55,755 nucleotides of DNA from Elusimicrobiota bacterium (GCA_016212825.1 JACRDS010000149.1:1-55755); one strand, 5' to 3'; counted from the first letter of the stretch, positions 42,948 through 52,159 are shown. Notes: a model not told the origin generated them from the letters alone. Translations and numbers: made by a program.

Positions 42948-43625
42948 ATGCCGCGCTTGCTCATAGTCGAGGATGACGGAGACCTCCAGCAGGTCCTGAG
43001 CTTCGCCTTCAACCGCGAGGGCTTCGAGACCCATTACGCCTTCAACGGCCAGGAAGGCTACAACAAGATCCTGGCCCTGCAGCCGGACCTGGTCCTGCTC
43101 GACCTCATGCTGCCCATCTTGAGCGGCGTGGACGTCATCAAGAAGGTGACCTCCAACACCTCCATCCGCGACATCCCCATCGTGGTCATGACCGCGCACA
43201 GCGACAAGGCGGATATGCTCGAACAGTCCATCCGCGCCCACGGCGTGCGCGAGTACGTGCGCAAGCCCTTCGAGATCAAGTCCCTCATCGGCCTGGTCAA
43301 GCGCCTCATCGCCCAGTACCCGCGCACCCCCGCTCCTCCGTCGGAGGTGGCCAAGGGCGAGGTGCGGCTCGACACGCGCTTCCGCACGGTCTGGATCTCC
43401 GGACAGACCGTGGCCACGCTCGCCCCCACCCGGGCCGAGGTGCTCAAGATGCTCATCGAGGCCAAGGGTGCGGTCAAGCGGGAGAAGATCATGGCCGCGG
43501 TCTGGGGTGCGGGCGACCATGTCGCCGCCCTGGAGAAGACCGTGCAGAGGCTGCGCGAGGACCTCGGTCCCGAGGGCGGAAAGCGCATCCAGACCACGGA
43601 CGACGGCTACGAGCTCGTCGGCTGA
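42948..43625 (+). CDS. OmpR-type response regulator
   Basis: 225 residues. Receiver domain 1-120 with the acidic pair in IVEDDGD, the phospho-acceptor Asp52 in LVLLDLMLP, Thr in VVMTAHS and Lys106 in YVRKPFE. The C-terminal winged helix (about 140-225) is OmpR-like: RTVWISGQTVATLAPTRAEVL, the recognition region KREKIMAAVWGAGDHVAALEKTVQRLRED, and the wing RIQTTDDGYELV. It is divergent from the PorV-TPR operon and upstream of the second exoprotein-PorV pair, so it is the natural candidate regulator of both. The cognate kinase may be the one at 36703. Confidence 0.93.
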   Translation: MPRLLIVEDDGDLQQVLSFAFNREGFETHYAFNGQEGYNKILALQPDLVLLDLMLPILSGVDVIKKVTSNTSIRDIPIVVMTAHSDKADMLEQSIRAHGVREYVRKPFEIKSLIGLVKRLIAQYPRTPAPPSEVAKGEVRLDTRFRTVWISGQTVATLAPTRAEVLKMLIEAKGAVKREKIMAAVWGAGDHVAALEKTVQRLREDLGPEGGKRIQTTDDGYELVG

Positions 43626-43724
43626 CCGCTGCTGACTTCTCCTGACGTGCCTTCCCTGGATTTTGCCGACCTGTCTGTTACTCTTGTAATAACCGCCCCC
43701 CACCCCCTCTGAGGAGCGGCGCTT

Positions 43725-46700
43725 ATGAAAGGCCGGGTTCATAGCGTCGCAGTCTTGATTTCCTGGGTCCTCGCCTGCGGGGGCCTGTCCTGGGGCGCCG
43801 GCTTCACCTCCCTCAACCCCCTGCCGGAGGCTTTCTCCGGCCATTCCTTGGTGAGCGTCTCCGGCTATCTCTGCAACATCGGCGGCTTGAGCGGCACCAA
43901 CGGAGCCCTCTCCGGGAACAAGGTCTTCTGCGCCCAGGCGCGGCCGGACGGCACGGTGGGCGACTGGGTCCAGCGGACCTCCTTGCCCGAGCCGGTGTTC
44001 TTCCACTCCGCCTTGTCCGCGGGCAGCCGCATCTACGTCCTGGGCGGCTATCATTACAACGAGGCCGCGGGGCTGTTCGTCTCCAGCACCGTCTATTACG
44101 CCGAGGTGGCCGCGGACGGGACCGTCTCCCCCTGGGCCTCGGCCGCGCCCCTGCCCGAGCCGGCCTTCTTCATGGGCGCCGCGGTCTGGGACGGGACCAT
44201 CTACGTGACCGGAGGCTGGGACGCCCAGTGGCTGCTCAGCTCGGCCTATTCCGCGGACATCCGGCCCGACGGCTCCTTGGCGCCGTGGCAGACCCGGCGC
44301 TCCTTGCCCCAGGGCGTCTACACCCACGCCGCGGTCTCCAACGGCACCCTCTATCTTCTGGGCGGGGCGGTGGAGAACGGCACTTTAATCCACAACTTGG
44401 TCTATCACGCGCGCATCAACGCTGACAAGTCCTTAGGGGAATGGGGCACCACCTCCCCCCTGCCCCAGCCCCTGAGCAACCATGCCGCGGTCACGGCCGG
44501 AGGACGGATCATCGTGGCCGGCGGCTGGACCGGTCCCTACGCCACCGACGCGGTCGTGGCGGCCGACATCCAGCCGGACCAGACCCTCGGCGGCTGGGCT
44601 GGCCTGCCCAGCCTGCCCCAGCCGCTCTACATGCATGGCGGCGCGGTGGCCGGGGACTACCTCTACGTCAGCGGCGGCATGAACATGCTGTCCCAGACCC
44701 CGGTGCAGGCCACGGTGTACTCCGCGCCCCTGCCCGCGCCCCTGCCGCCGCCCGCGCCCGACGACACGCAGGCGCCGCGCACCGCCTTGGCCGTGGCCGA
44801 GCCGAAGTTCTCCAGCGCGCCCGTGTTCATCACCCCGCAGAGCCTTCTGAGCCTCTCCGCCACGGACGAGGGCGGCTCCGGCGTGTCCGCCACCCTCTCG
44901 GCCGTGGACGACGGCGCCTTCGCGCCCTACGGCTCGCCGCTGGCGATCCCCGCCGAAGGCGCCCACTGGCTGAGGTACTACAGCGTGGACGCGGCCGGCA
45001 ACCAGGAGGCGGTCAACAGCGCGGCCCTGGCCGTGGACGCCACCCCGCCGGTCTCGGACCTGAGCGTGGGCTCCCCCCAGGCGGTGCTGGACTCGGGCGA
45101 GGTGGTGGTGGGCGCGCAGACTTTGCTGGGCGTCTCGGCCGAAGACCCGGTCTCCGCGGGCGTGGCTTCCGGATTGTCGCAGGTCCTCGCGGGCGTGGAC
45201 GGGGCGGCGCCGGCGCCCGTGGACGGGCTCTTCGCCCTGCCGCAGACCGACGGGGCCCACGTGGTCTCTTATCAGGCCGTGGACAACCTGGGCAGCAAGG
45301 AGCCTCTCAACAGCAAGACCGTGTTCCTGGACCGCACTCCTCCCGCCACCGCGCTGAGCATCAGCCCCGCGCCCTACCAGCCGGCCGGCGGGACCCCGGT
45401 GCTCGGCGGCGGCAGCCAGCTCTCCTTCGCGGCCCAGGATCCGGAGGCCGGAGGAGTGGCCGCCGGCGTCAACCGCACGGAGTTCGCCCTGGATGACGCC
45501 GCCGCGCCTCTGGGCTCCGGCGAACTGGTCCTGGCCGAGGGCCAGCACACGCTCTATTACCGCAGCGTGGACAACGTGGGCAACAGCGAGGCGGTCCGCT
45601 CCGCGTCTCTGCGCGTGGATGCCACCGCGCCGGTCTCCTCTCTGGACATCGCGGACTCGGGCGTCAGCCTGTTCGGCATCGAGTTGCTGACCCCCCAGAC
45701 GGATATCGTCATCTCCGCCGAGGACCCGGTCTCCGGCGGCGTGCAGTCCGGCGTGGCGCGCACCCTCTACTCCGTGGACTCCGGAGCCGAGCAGGCCTAC
45801 TCCGCCGCCTTCCGGCTCCCGGCCGGGGCCCACACCGTGGCGTTCCGGAGCGTGGACAACGCAGGCAACGCCGAGGCCGCCAACAGCGTCGCTCTCTCCA
45901 TCGGCTCCTTCCTGACCGATTCGGTGGCGGCGCTCGACTCTGTGACTCTGGCGGGCGGCGCCGGCGTGACCGGCACGGTGCGCGCCAACGGCGATTTCAC
46001 GGCTTCGGGGCAGTCCTCGGTCAAAGGCGACGTGACCGCCATGACCGTGAAGCTCAACGGCAAGAGCACGATCAGCGGCACGGTGAGCCAGGGGCAGGCC
46101 ACCGTCTCGGCGGCCATGGACATCGCCGCGGCGCGGTCCTGGACGCAGGCGAACAACGACAACGCCTCGGTCGCGTCCCGCCGCCTTTCGGGAGGCGTCC
46201 TGGTGGTCGACGCCTTCGACAACCTGACGCTGGCCGCCGGAACCTACTACTTCAAGGGCCTGACGGTCAGGGACTTGGGGCGGCTCTCCGTGGACGGGCA
46301 GGCGGCGCTGTTCATCGACGGCCCCGTGACGGTGACCGGCCTGGGCCGCATCAACGAGACGGGCCGGGCGGACGACCTGTGGGTGTTCTGCGCCGGGGAT
46401 TCCGTGCAGGTGGCCGGCGCGGCCCGTGCCGCCTTCAACCTTTACGCGCCCGCGGCCGACGTTTCCTTGAGCGGGCTCGGGCAGTTGGCCGGACGCATGC
46501 TCGGCCGCTCGGTGTCGCTCACGGGGATGGCCAAGGACCCGTCGCCGGACGCCCTGCCCAGGCACTGGCACAAGGGCCGGCTGCTGGCCGGCGCCTGGAA
46601 GCCGAGCCTCAAGGCGCAGTCCGGGCCTGCTGATGCGCGCGCCGAAGGACGCAGCCGGGCCGTGATCTCGGTCCGGCTCGAGCCGCGGGTCCCGTCCCTG

Positions 46701-47552
46701 TCCGCGATCCTGCACGGAGCCAGCTCCGCGCAGGCTCCGGTCCCCTCCAACGCTCCCCCGCGCGCGGGCAAGGGCGGCCTGCCCGTCTTCGCGCCGGCGG
46801 CCGCGCCCCTGCGCCTGCCGCCCCTTCCGGTCAGCGCGCACGCGGCCCTGGCCCAGGTGGCCGCGGCGCACGGTCAGGCCGTGCGCGCGGCCGACGGCTC
46901 GGGAGTGGTGGTTCCGGCCGGGGCCCTGCTCGCGGGGCTGGCCGTGAGCGTGGCGCGCGAGACCAAGGCCGAGGCCGCGGAACTGCTGCGCCGGGAGTCC
47001 GGCATGGCGCGCCGCGACCTCGCCGCCGCCGGTCCGGCCGTGCAGTTCGGTCCCGAGGGGACGCGCTTCGTCAAGCCGGTCACCCTCTCGCTGCCCTTCG
47101 ACCGGACCCTATTCGCCGACGCCACGGCCCAGGCCTCTTTGGCCGTGCACTACTGGAACCCCGGCCGGGGCGACTGGGAGGCCCTGCCCTCGGTCGTTGA
47201 CGCGGCCGCGGGCCTGGTCCGGGCCCAGACCGAGCACTTCTCTCTCTACCAGGTCCTTTCCGGCGCGGGACCGGCCGCTGCGGGAGCGGCCGTGGGCTCG
47301 GCCCGCGTGGCCTGCAACCCCCTGCGGCCCGGCTGCAGCCCGCTCAAGATAGGGAATCTGCCCGCGGACGCCCGCGTGCGCATCTACACACTCTCCGGGA
47401 CCCTGGTGAAAGACCTGGGAGCCGACGCCAACGGCGAGGCCTCCTGGGACGGGACGAACATGAGCGGGGCGCCGTCCTCCAGCGGGGTGTACTTCGCGTT
47501 CGCGCAGGGCGCCGGGGGCAGCAAGACCATCAAGGTCGCGGTGGAGAGATGA
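43725..47552 (+). CDS. giant exoprotein: kelch-like repeats, OmpL47/Ig-like repeats, FlgD-like C-terminal domain
   Basis: 1275 residues with a signal peptide (ending LSWGAG, about 28). Residues 40-340 hold five or six kelch-like units (IYVLGGYHYNE, IYVTGGWDAQW, LYLLGGAVENG, IIVAGGWTGPY, LYVSGGM). Residues 345-730 hold four repeats ending in YYSVDAAGNQE / YRSVDNVGNSE, the OmpL47-type domain. A Ser/Thr-rich beta region (VTGTVRANGDFTAS, KLNGKSTISGTVSQG) resembles a bactofilin-like beta-helix. Near 1050-1180 lies a ZU5-like domain (GVVVPAGALLAGLAV ... VHYWNPGRGDWEALP). The last 80 residues (LKIGNLPADARVRIYTLSG, EASWDGTNMSGAPSSSGVY) are FlgD-like. GAGGAG precedes the ATG. The stop overlaps the PorV gene. 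Confidence 0.88.
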   Translation: MKGRVHSVAVLISWVLACGGLSWGAGFTSLNPLPEAFSGHSLVSVSGYLCNIGGLSGTNGALSGNKVFCAQARPDGTVGDWVQRTSLPEPVFFHSALSAGSRIYVLGGYHYNEAAGLFVSSTVYYAEVAADGTVSPWASAAPLPEPAFFMGAAVWDGTIYVTGGWDAQWLLSSAYSADIRPDGSLAPWQTRRSLPQGVYTHAAVSNGTLYLLGGAVENGTLIHNLVYHARINADKSLGEWGTTSPLPQPLSNHAAVTAGGRIIVAGGWTGPYATDAVVAADIQPDQTLGGWAGLPSLPQPLYMHGGAVAGDYLYVSGGMNMLSQTPVQATVYSAPLPAPLPPPAPDDTQAPRTALAVAEPKFSSAPVFITPQSLLSLSATDEGGSGVSATLSAVDDGAFAPYGSPLAIPAEGAHWLRYYSVDAAGNQEAVNSAALAVDATPPVSDLSVGSPQAVLDSGEVVVGAQTLLGVSAEDPVSAGVASGLSQVLAGVDGAAPAPVDGLFALPQTDGAHVVSYQAVDNLGSKEPLNSKTVFLDRTPPATALSISPAPYQPAGGTPVLGGGSQLSFAAQDPEAGGVAAGVNRTEFALDDAAAPLGSGELVLAEGQHTLYYRSVDNVGNSEAVRSASLRVDATAPVSSLDIADSGVSLFGIELLTPQTDIVISAEDPVSGGVQSGVARTLYSVDSGAEQAYSAAFRLPAGAHTVAFRSVDNAGNAEAANSVALSIGSFLTDSVAALDSVTLAGGAGVTGTVRANGDFTASGQSSVKGDVTAMTVKLNGKSTISGTVSQGQATVSAAMDIAAARSWTQANNDNASVASRRLSGGVLVVDAFDNLTLAAGTYYFKGLTVRDLGRLSVDGQAALFIDGPVTVTGLGRINETGRADDLWVFCAGDSVQVAGAARAAFNLYAPAADVSLSGLGQLAGRMLGRSVSLTGMAKDPSPDALPRHWHKGRLLAGAWKPSLKAQSGPADARAEGRSRAVISVRLEPRVPSLSAILHGASSAQAPVPSNAPPRAGKGGLPVFAPAAAPLRLPPLPVSAHAALAQVAAAHGQAVRAADGSGVVVPAGALLAGLAVSVARETKAEAAELLRRESGMARRDLAAAGPAVQFGPEGTRFVKPVTLSLPFDRTLFADATAQASLAVHYWNPGRGDWEALPSVVDAAAGLVRAQTEHFSLYQVLSGAGPAAAGAAVGSARVACNPLRPGCSPLKIGNLPADARVRIYTLSGTLVKDLGADANGEASWDGTNMSGAPSSSGVYFAFAQGAGGSKTIKVAVER

Positions 47553-48478
47553 GAAAGCTCCTGACGACGGCGATGCTGCTTCTGAGCGGGAGCCTGTCCG
47601 CGGCCGGCTTCTCGTCGTCGGCCCGGGGCACGACCGCGGGCGGCTTCCTGGAGCTCGGCGTGGGCGGCCGCGCCATGGGCATGGGCGGGGCCTACACCGC
47701 GGCGGCCGACGACGCCACGGTCCTGTACTGGAACCCGGCGGGGCTGACGGGCGTGGAGCGCCGGGCCGCCTCCTTCATGCACGCATCCCACCTGCAGGGC
47801 AGCTTCTACGACTATGCGGCCTACGCCCAGAAGCTGGGCGACAAGGGGACCGCGGCCGCGAGCTTCCAGTACTTCGATTTCGGCTCGCTGACGCAGACGG
47901 ACGCCAACTACAATGCCTTGGGTTCCTTCCATCCCAACGACCTGGCCCTGACCGCGGGCTACGCGCGCAAGATCGCGGCCCTGGACGGCGTCTCGGCCGG
48001 CGCCTCGGTCAAATACATCCGCTCGGTCATCACCCAGACGGCGCAGACCGCGGCCGTGGACCTGGGCCTGACCAGCCGCGACTACCTGGACCGCCGCCTG
48101 CGCGTGGCCGCGGCCGTGCTCAACATGGGCGGGACGCTCAAGTTCCGGGACACGGCCGAGAACCTGCCCCTGACCTTCAAGGCCGGCGGGCTCTTCCGGA
48201 TCACGCCGCGCTGGGCGACGACCCTGGACCTGGCCTCGCCTCGCGACGACGACCCCTACGCCGCCTTCGGGACCGAGTACGTCCTGCCGGTCTCGGGAGG
48301 CTGGGAATTCGCGGGCCGCATGGGCTACAACTCCCAGACCCTGGGCGACGTCACGGGCGTCAGCGGGCTGTCCATGGGCGTGGGCGTGGGCTCGCGCGGG
48401 CTGTCCTTCGATTACGCTTTCACTCCTTACGGCGGGGTCGGCATCTCGAACCGCTTCTCGGTCTCCGCGAAATTCTGA
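47549..48478 (+). CDS. PorV/PorQ-like outer membrane protein
   Basis: 309 residues. Signal peptide MRKLLTTAMLLLSGSLSAA, then the family opening GGFLELGVGGRAMGMGGAYTAAADDATVLYWNPAGLTGVE. The rest is alternating beta strands ending ISNRFSVSAKF, with a terminal Phe for outer membrane insertion. In type IX secretion PorV shuttles C-terminal-domain cargo from the translocon to the attachment complex. The ATG overlaps the stop of the FlgD-tailed exoprotein by 4 nt, making it the dedicated partner of that protein. Unlike the protein at 41037 it has no TPR tail. Confidence 0.92.
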   Translation: MRKLLTTAMLLLSGSLSAAGFSSSARGTTAGGFLELGVGGRAMGMGGAYTAAADDATVLYWNPAGLTGVERRAASFMHASHLQGSFYDYAAYAQKLGDKGTAAASFQYFDFGSLTQTDANYNALGSFHPNDLALTAGYARKIAALDGVSAGASVKYIRSVITQTAQTAAVDLGLTSRDYLDRRLRVAAAVLNMGGTLKFRDTAENLPLTFKAGGLFRITPRWATTLDLASPRDDDPYAAFGTEYVLPVSGGWEFAGRMGYNSQTLGDVTGVSGLSMGVGVGSRGLSFDYAFTPYGGVGISNRFSVSAKF

Positions 48479-48485
48479 AGACGGC

Positions 48486-48650
48486 ATGGGGGCGGTGGTG
48501 ACGGAACCCGAGGATCCGCAGGATAAGGCCTACCTCATCAGCTTCGGGGAATGCTCCATCGTGCGCTGCCGGGGCAAGGGGCGCAAGGGCAAGAAGCCGG
48601 CGGACGACAGTCAGCCCCCGGAGCCGGACGGACCGCCGAACCAGGGATAG
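48486..48650 (+). CDS. possible small charged protein (54 residues)
   Basis: ATG to TAG frame, 7 nt after the PorV stop, encoding DKAYLISFGECSIVRC and a Lys-rich then Pro/Asp-rich tail. It overlaps the end of the convergent radical SAM gene by about 40 nt, so coding is not certain. No family recognised. Confidence 0.35.
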   Translation: MGAVVTEPEDPQDKAYLISFGECSIVRCRGKGRKGKKPADDSQPPEPDGPPNQG

Positions 48651-49642
48651 ACCGGCCCGTAGCGCGTGCAGACCTTGCAGACGTCCGGGAAGTCGCCCCG
48701 CGCCTGGCGCGCCAGGTACTCCTTGAGCTCCGGGCCGGAGAGGATGTCGCGCAGGGACCGGGTCTTGAGGTCGCCGATGATGAGGGTGGCCTCCAGGTCG
48801 CGGCAGCAGCAGGCGGCCACCCGGCCGTCCGCCAGGACCACCGGCCCGGTGAGAAGACGGTGGCAGGGGCCGTGGTGCAGGGGCGCGGGGATGGCGGGGC
48901 GGCCGGAGTTCTCGAGCTCGGCCGCGCTGATGAGCCCGCCCCAGTTGTCGAAATGCGAGATGACCTCCAAGGTCACGACGCCCTTGTCCCGCATCTCCTG
49001 CAGGTAGTCCCAGAGCTCGCCGGCCGCTCCCCCCCGCGCGGGCCGGACGCAGACCTGGACCCCGGCGCGCGAGCCGGACGCGGCCTTGGCCTCGATGAGT
49101 GCGCGGAGGTTGGCGACGACCTCGTCGAACTTGTCCACGCCCATGACCTGGCGGTAGGCGTCGCGGTCGAAGGCGGCCAGGGAGCAGAACAGGCGGAAGC
49201 GCTCGCCGTAGGCCAGGAGCCTCTCGCGCTTCTGGGAGGTCAGGAGGATGGCGTTGGTGTAGAAGTGGAAGCGGGGCCGGCGGGGATGGGCGTGGAGGTA
49301 GTCCAGGCGCTCGAGCAGGTGCTTGTCCACCAGGGGGTCTCCGGCGATGGGGGTGAGGTCTACGTCGGTCTCTCCGAGTTCGAGGTACTGGTCCACGGCG
49401 CTGCGGAAGAGCGATAGGCTCATCGTGGCCTTGGGCCTCTTCATCCGGGGATAGGCGCAGAAGGCGCAGCGCGCGTTGCAGATGTTGGTGCCTTCGATGA
49501 CCAAGGTGTTCGGCCAGGCGCGCGCCCCTGGGATCGAGCGCAGGAGGGCGTAGTTCAGCAGGAGCCGGCCCTGCTCCCGGAGCCTGGAGACCTTCTCGCG
49601 CCAGGATTCGGGAAGGAGCCGGCGGTAGAGGTCTCTGATCAT
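48611..49642 (-). CDS. radical SAM protein with SPASM-type C-terminal cysteines
   Basis: 343 residues. The cluster motif is CNARCAFC (Cys55, Cys59, Cys62; Cx3Cx2C), preceded by VIEGTNI and followed by LTPIAGDPLVDKHL, where the usual glycine-rich strand binds SAM. The C-terminal region has HHGPCHRL, VAACCCRD and VCKVCTRYG, enough Cys for auxiliary [4Fe-4S] clusters as in SPASM proteins. These enzymes modify peptides, sugars or cell-wall precursors. It overlaps the methyltransferase gene by 4 nt, and the pair lies beside a heptosyltransferase-like gene, suggesting surface-glycan or lipid modification. Confidence 0.88.
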   Translation of the reverse strand: MIRDLYRRLLPESWREKVSRLREQGRLLLNYALLRSIPGARAWPNTLVIEGTNICNARCAFCAYPRMKRPKATMSLSLFRSAVDQYLELGETDVDLTPIAGDPLVDKHLLERLDYLHAHPRRPRFHFYTNAILLTSQKRERLLAYGERFRLFCSLAAFDRDAYRQVMGVDKFDEVVANLRALIEAKAASGSRAGVQVCVRPARGGAAGELWDYLQEMRDKGVVTLEVISHFDNWGGLISAAELENSGRPAIPAPLHHGPCHRLLTGPVVLADGRVAACCCRDLEATLIIGDLKTRSLRDILSGPELKEYLARQARGDFPDVCKVCTRYGPVYPWFGGPSGSGG

Positions 49643-50658
49643 TTCGCTCTTGCCAGGGTGTAGAGGCAGTCCCCGCAGTCGGGCTGGCGGCTGCGATGGC
49701 GGGCGCGCTGGAGAGCGGCCAGGGGCGCGGCTAGGACCTGGAAGGAGAAGCGGGCGAGGTCCACGAGTCTCTGGCGCCGGGCCTGGTCCGAGAGCCAGCC
49801 GTCTTTCCCCTGCGGGGTCGCGGACAACGCCTCGCTGAAGGTCCGGCCGGAGCCGCCTGCGTCTTTGAGGAGTAGGCGGCGGGCGAGGGACAAGAGGCCG
49901 GGCATGATCCGGTAGAAGAAGAGATGGTCGGTGAGGTAGCGCAGGTGCAGGGTGGAGGCGTCCTGGCGCACGACCTCGAAGCCCTGGCGCTCCAGGAAGG
50001 CCTTCATGGCGGAGGGGCTCCAGCGGGTGAAGTGGTGGGGCGGGTAGTCATGCTCCTCGCGCTCGAAGGGGATGGGACGCTGGCTGTTGGGCATGGTCAG
50101 CGCGATGTGTCCGCCGGGCCTCAGCAGGCGCTTGAGCTGCTGGAGGAACCAGGCCGGCTCCGGGGTGTGCTCGAGCACGTCGAAGAGGGTGAGGATGTCG
50201 AACTCTCCTTCCTGCCGCCCGACCACGAAGGCCTCGAAGTCCGTGCAATAGGCGTCAAGGCCTTTGCGGCGGGCCTCCTGGACTACGCGGCCGTCGTAGT
50301 CGAAGCCGACGGGTTGGTAGCCTTTCCGCGCGGCCAGAGCCATGAAGTCGCCTCCTCCGCAGCCTACGTCCAGGAGCCTGCCCCCGGGCAGGCGGTCGGA
50401 GAAGAACTGGCTGAAGCGCCAGTCGTCCTCCGGGGCCGGGCCGTGCAGAGGGTCTCGGGCGGTCTCCACGCGCGCCGGGGCGAGCTTGGCGTACCAGTCC
50501 GCTCCTACTGGGTCGCGGGGCTCGCTGGAGACGACCTGGCAGTCGGGGCAGAGGAGGAGACGGTATTCCCTGCCGCCGATGCGGTCGCGGTGCTCCTCCA
50601 CGAGGCGCAGGGCCTCGGGGGAGCCGCAGGCGGGACAGCCGGGAGGATGTGGCATCAT
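49639..50658 (-). CDS. class I SAM-dependent methyltransferase with N-terminal zinc ribbon
   Basis: 339 residues. N-terminal CPAC and CPDC pairs (about 8-11 and 37-40) form a zinc ribbon. The methyltransferase core has LLDVGCGGGDFMALAA (motif I), VGFDYDGR (motif II) and FDILTLFDVLEHTPEPAWFL (motif IV region), then LLRPGGHIALTMPN. This architecture is common in sugar C-methyltransferase-like and polysaccharide-locus enzymes. First gene of the pair with the radical SAM gene. It is divergent from the GT9 gene, with overlapping AT-rich promoters (TATCAT on this strand). Confidence 0.88.
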   Translation of the reverse strand: MMPHPPGCPACGSPEALRLVEEHRDRIGGREYRLLLCPDCQVVSSEPRDPVGADWYAKLAPARVETARDPLHGPAPEDDWRFSQFFSDRLPGGRLLDVGCGGGDFMALAARKGYQPVGFDYDGRVVQEARRKGLDAYCTDFEAFVVGRQEGEFDILTLFDVLEHTPEPAWFLQQLKRLLRPGGHIALTMPNSQRPIPFEREEHDYPPHHFTRWSPSAMKAFLERQGFEVVRQDASTLHLRYLTDHLFFYRIMPGLLSLARRLLLKDAGGSGRTFSEALSATPQGKDGWLSDQARRQRLVDLARFSFQVLAAPLAALQRARHRSRQPDCGDCLYTLARAK

Positions 50659-50671
50659 CCTCGTCGAATGA

Positions 50672-50677
50672 TATAAT
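50672..50677 (+). promoter_or_regulatory. -10 TATAAT of the GT9 gene, leaderless type
   Basis: TATAAT, 7 nt (TTTTTCG), then TTG at 50685. The position of the box makes the TTG the start; upstream in-frame ATG and GTG codons would precede transcription. Confidence 0.65.
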
Positions 50678-50684
50678 TTTTTCG

Positions 50685-51878
50685 TTGAACAGGCTCTCCC
50701 GCGCCCTCACGCTCCTCGAGTCCGGCCGCCTCCTGCTGAGCCGCTGCCTGGAGTCCGCCCAGACGCCGCGCGAGCCCGGACGCATCCTGGTCCTCGGCTA
50801 CAACGCCATCGGCGACCTCATCTTCTTCCTGCCCGTGCTCGAAGGCCTGCGCCGGCGCTGGCCCCAGGCCCGCATCGTCTGCCTCGCGGACGGCAAGGAG
50901 ATCACCGAGGACATCCTCGCCGGCACCCGCCTCTGCGACGAGGTCTGGGTCCGCGAATGGGAATCCCCCCCGCCCGGACGCCGCGCAGAGACGGCCCGCC
51001 GCATAAAGGAGTACGGCTTCGACCTCGTCATCCTGAGCCTGGCCACGCCCGCTCATGACTACCAGGGCGCCATAGCGGGCATCCCCCTGAGAGTCGGCCA
51101 CTGCCGCGACCTGCGCGCCGCGGTGGGCGGCCCCCTCGAGCGGCTCAAGCGCGGCATCGTCATCGGCGAGTTCGCCCGCCGCGCCGTGCTCAACCGGCCC
51201 GTAGCCATGGGCCTGGGCGAGCATGCCGTGCCGCGCAACCTGCGCCTCTTGGAAGTCATAGGGGTGCCCGTCTCTCCCGGGAAAAGGCCGGATCTGCCCG
51301 TCACGGAGGCCCATCGGGGCAAGGTCCAGCCGCTGATGGCAGGCCGCTCCCCCGTAGGGATACACCTCGGCCCCCCCGCCAGCTACAACTACCGCCATTG
51401 GGCTCCCGAGCGCTACGCCGAGCTCTGCGCCAAGCTCGCGGCCGCGGGGGCCGGCCCCTTCTATCTCATCGGAGGGCCTCAGGAAGCGCCCAGCGCGCAG
51501 AGAGCCCTGCGGTCATTCCCCCAGTTCGTCTCTCTGGTCGGACGACTCTCTTTATTGGAGACTTTCGCGGCCATAGAGCGCTGCCGGCTCTTCATAGCCA
51601 GCGACACCGGGCCCGCAAAGGCGGCCATGGCCCTGGGAGTGCCCACCGTCACGGTCTGGGGTCCCTCCGACCCGAGGGAAGCCGGGATCTTCTGGGAGCC
51701 TGAGAAGCAACTCGACATCCGCGCCGACGTCTCATGCAGCCCCTGCGTCACCTGCGGCATGGCCAGGGAAGGCGTGCTCAACTACACGGTCTGCGGGCAC
51801 CACGACTGCTTGGGCGGCCTCGCCCCTGAGGCGGTCTACAACGCCATCAAGGCAAAGTACCCGGCGCTTCTAGCCTAA
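50685..51878 (+). CDS. glycosyltransferase family 9 (heptosyltransferase-like)
   Basis: About 397 residues from the TTG at 50685. The GT-B fold opens ILVLGYNAIGDLIFFLPVLEGLRRRWP, the family donor-side motif. The C-terminal half has VGIHLGPPASYNYRHWAPERYAEL and LFIASDTGPAKAAMALGVPTVTVWGPSDP, the GT9 nucleotide-sugar site; the usual DTGPMH is DTGPAK here. C-terminal cysteines CSPCVTCG and CGHHDC resemble the Cys-rich tails of ADP-heptose transferases. It adds heptose or a similar sugar to the lipopolysaccharide core at the inner membrane. It shares a divergent promoter with the methyltransferase. Confidence 0.9.
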   Translation: MNRLSRALTLLESGRLLLSRCLESAQTPREPGRILVLGYNAIGDLIFFLPVLEGLRRRWPQARIVCLADGKEITEDILAGTRLCDEVWVREWESPPPGRRAETARRIKEYGFDLVILSLATPAHDYQGAIAGIPLRVGHCRDLRAAVGGPLERLKRGIVIGEFARRAVLNRPVAMGLGEHAVPRNLRLLEVIGVPVSPGKRPDLPVTEAHRGKVQPLMAGRSPVGIHLGPPASYNYRHWAPERYAELCAKLAAAGAGPFYLIGGPQEAPSAQRALRSFPQFVSLVGRLSLLETFAAIERCRLFIASDTGPAKAAMALGVPTVTVWGPSDPREAGIFWEPEKQLDIRADVSCSPCVTCGMAREGVLNYTVCGHHDCLGGLAPEAVYNAIKAKYPALLA

Positions 51879-52112
51879 CGCGGCCAAAGTCAGAGGCGGG
51901 TGGCCCAGGAGTCCGCGCAGGGACCAGTCGCGCTCGGGAAGGGGCTGCGGCCTGTCCTGCGCCCCGGAGACGAAGCAGAAGGTCCGGCGGGCACCGGCGC
52001 CGTGCTTGCGCCGCAGCGGCTCCAGATGGTCGCCCGAATCCACCACGCGCAGGCTGCGGTCGAGGACGACCCAGGTGTCTTGGTAGGCGGAGTCCAGGTG
52101 GAATATGGGCAT
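51870..52112 (-). CDS. hypothetical 80-residue protein
   Basis: MPIFHLDSAYQDTWVVLDRS opens a small, probably cytoplasmic protein. A short hydrophobic beta strand is followed by a basic and polar stretch (RRKHGAGARRTFCFVSG) and a Leu/Pro-rich end. Overlaps the end of the convergent GT9 gene by 9 nt. No family recognised. It lies 47 nt after the histidine kinase gene and could be its downstream partner. Confidence 0.5.
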   Translation of the reverse strand: MPIFHLDSAYQDTWVVLDRSLRVVDSGDHLEPLRRKHGAGARRTFCFVSGAQDRPQPLPERDWSLRGLLGHPPLTLAALG

Positions 52113-52159
52113 GGGGATATTCCACCAAAGCCGTGTTTCAGCGTTGTTAAGAGGAAGGC

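Noticed and set aside
42948..43625. Response regulator as the partner of the soluble kinase at 52160
   Set aside because: The genes are 9 kb apart on opposite strands with unrelated neighbours; the membrane kinase at 36703 is closer, but neither pairing can be shown.
42888..44327. Open frame extending the PorV-TPR gene upstream by nearly 480 codons
   Set aside because: It runs antisense through the response regulator and the giant exoprotein. The TTGACA/TATAAC promoter and the signal peptide place the start at about 42887.
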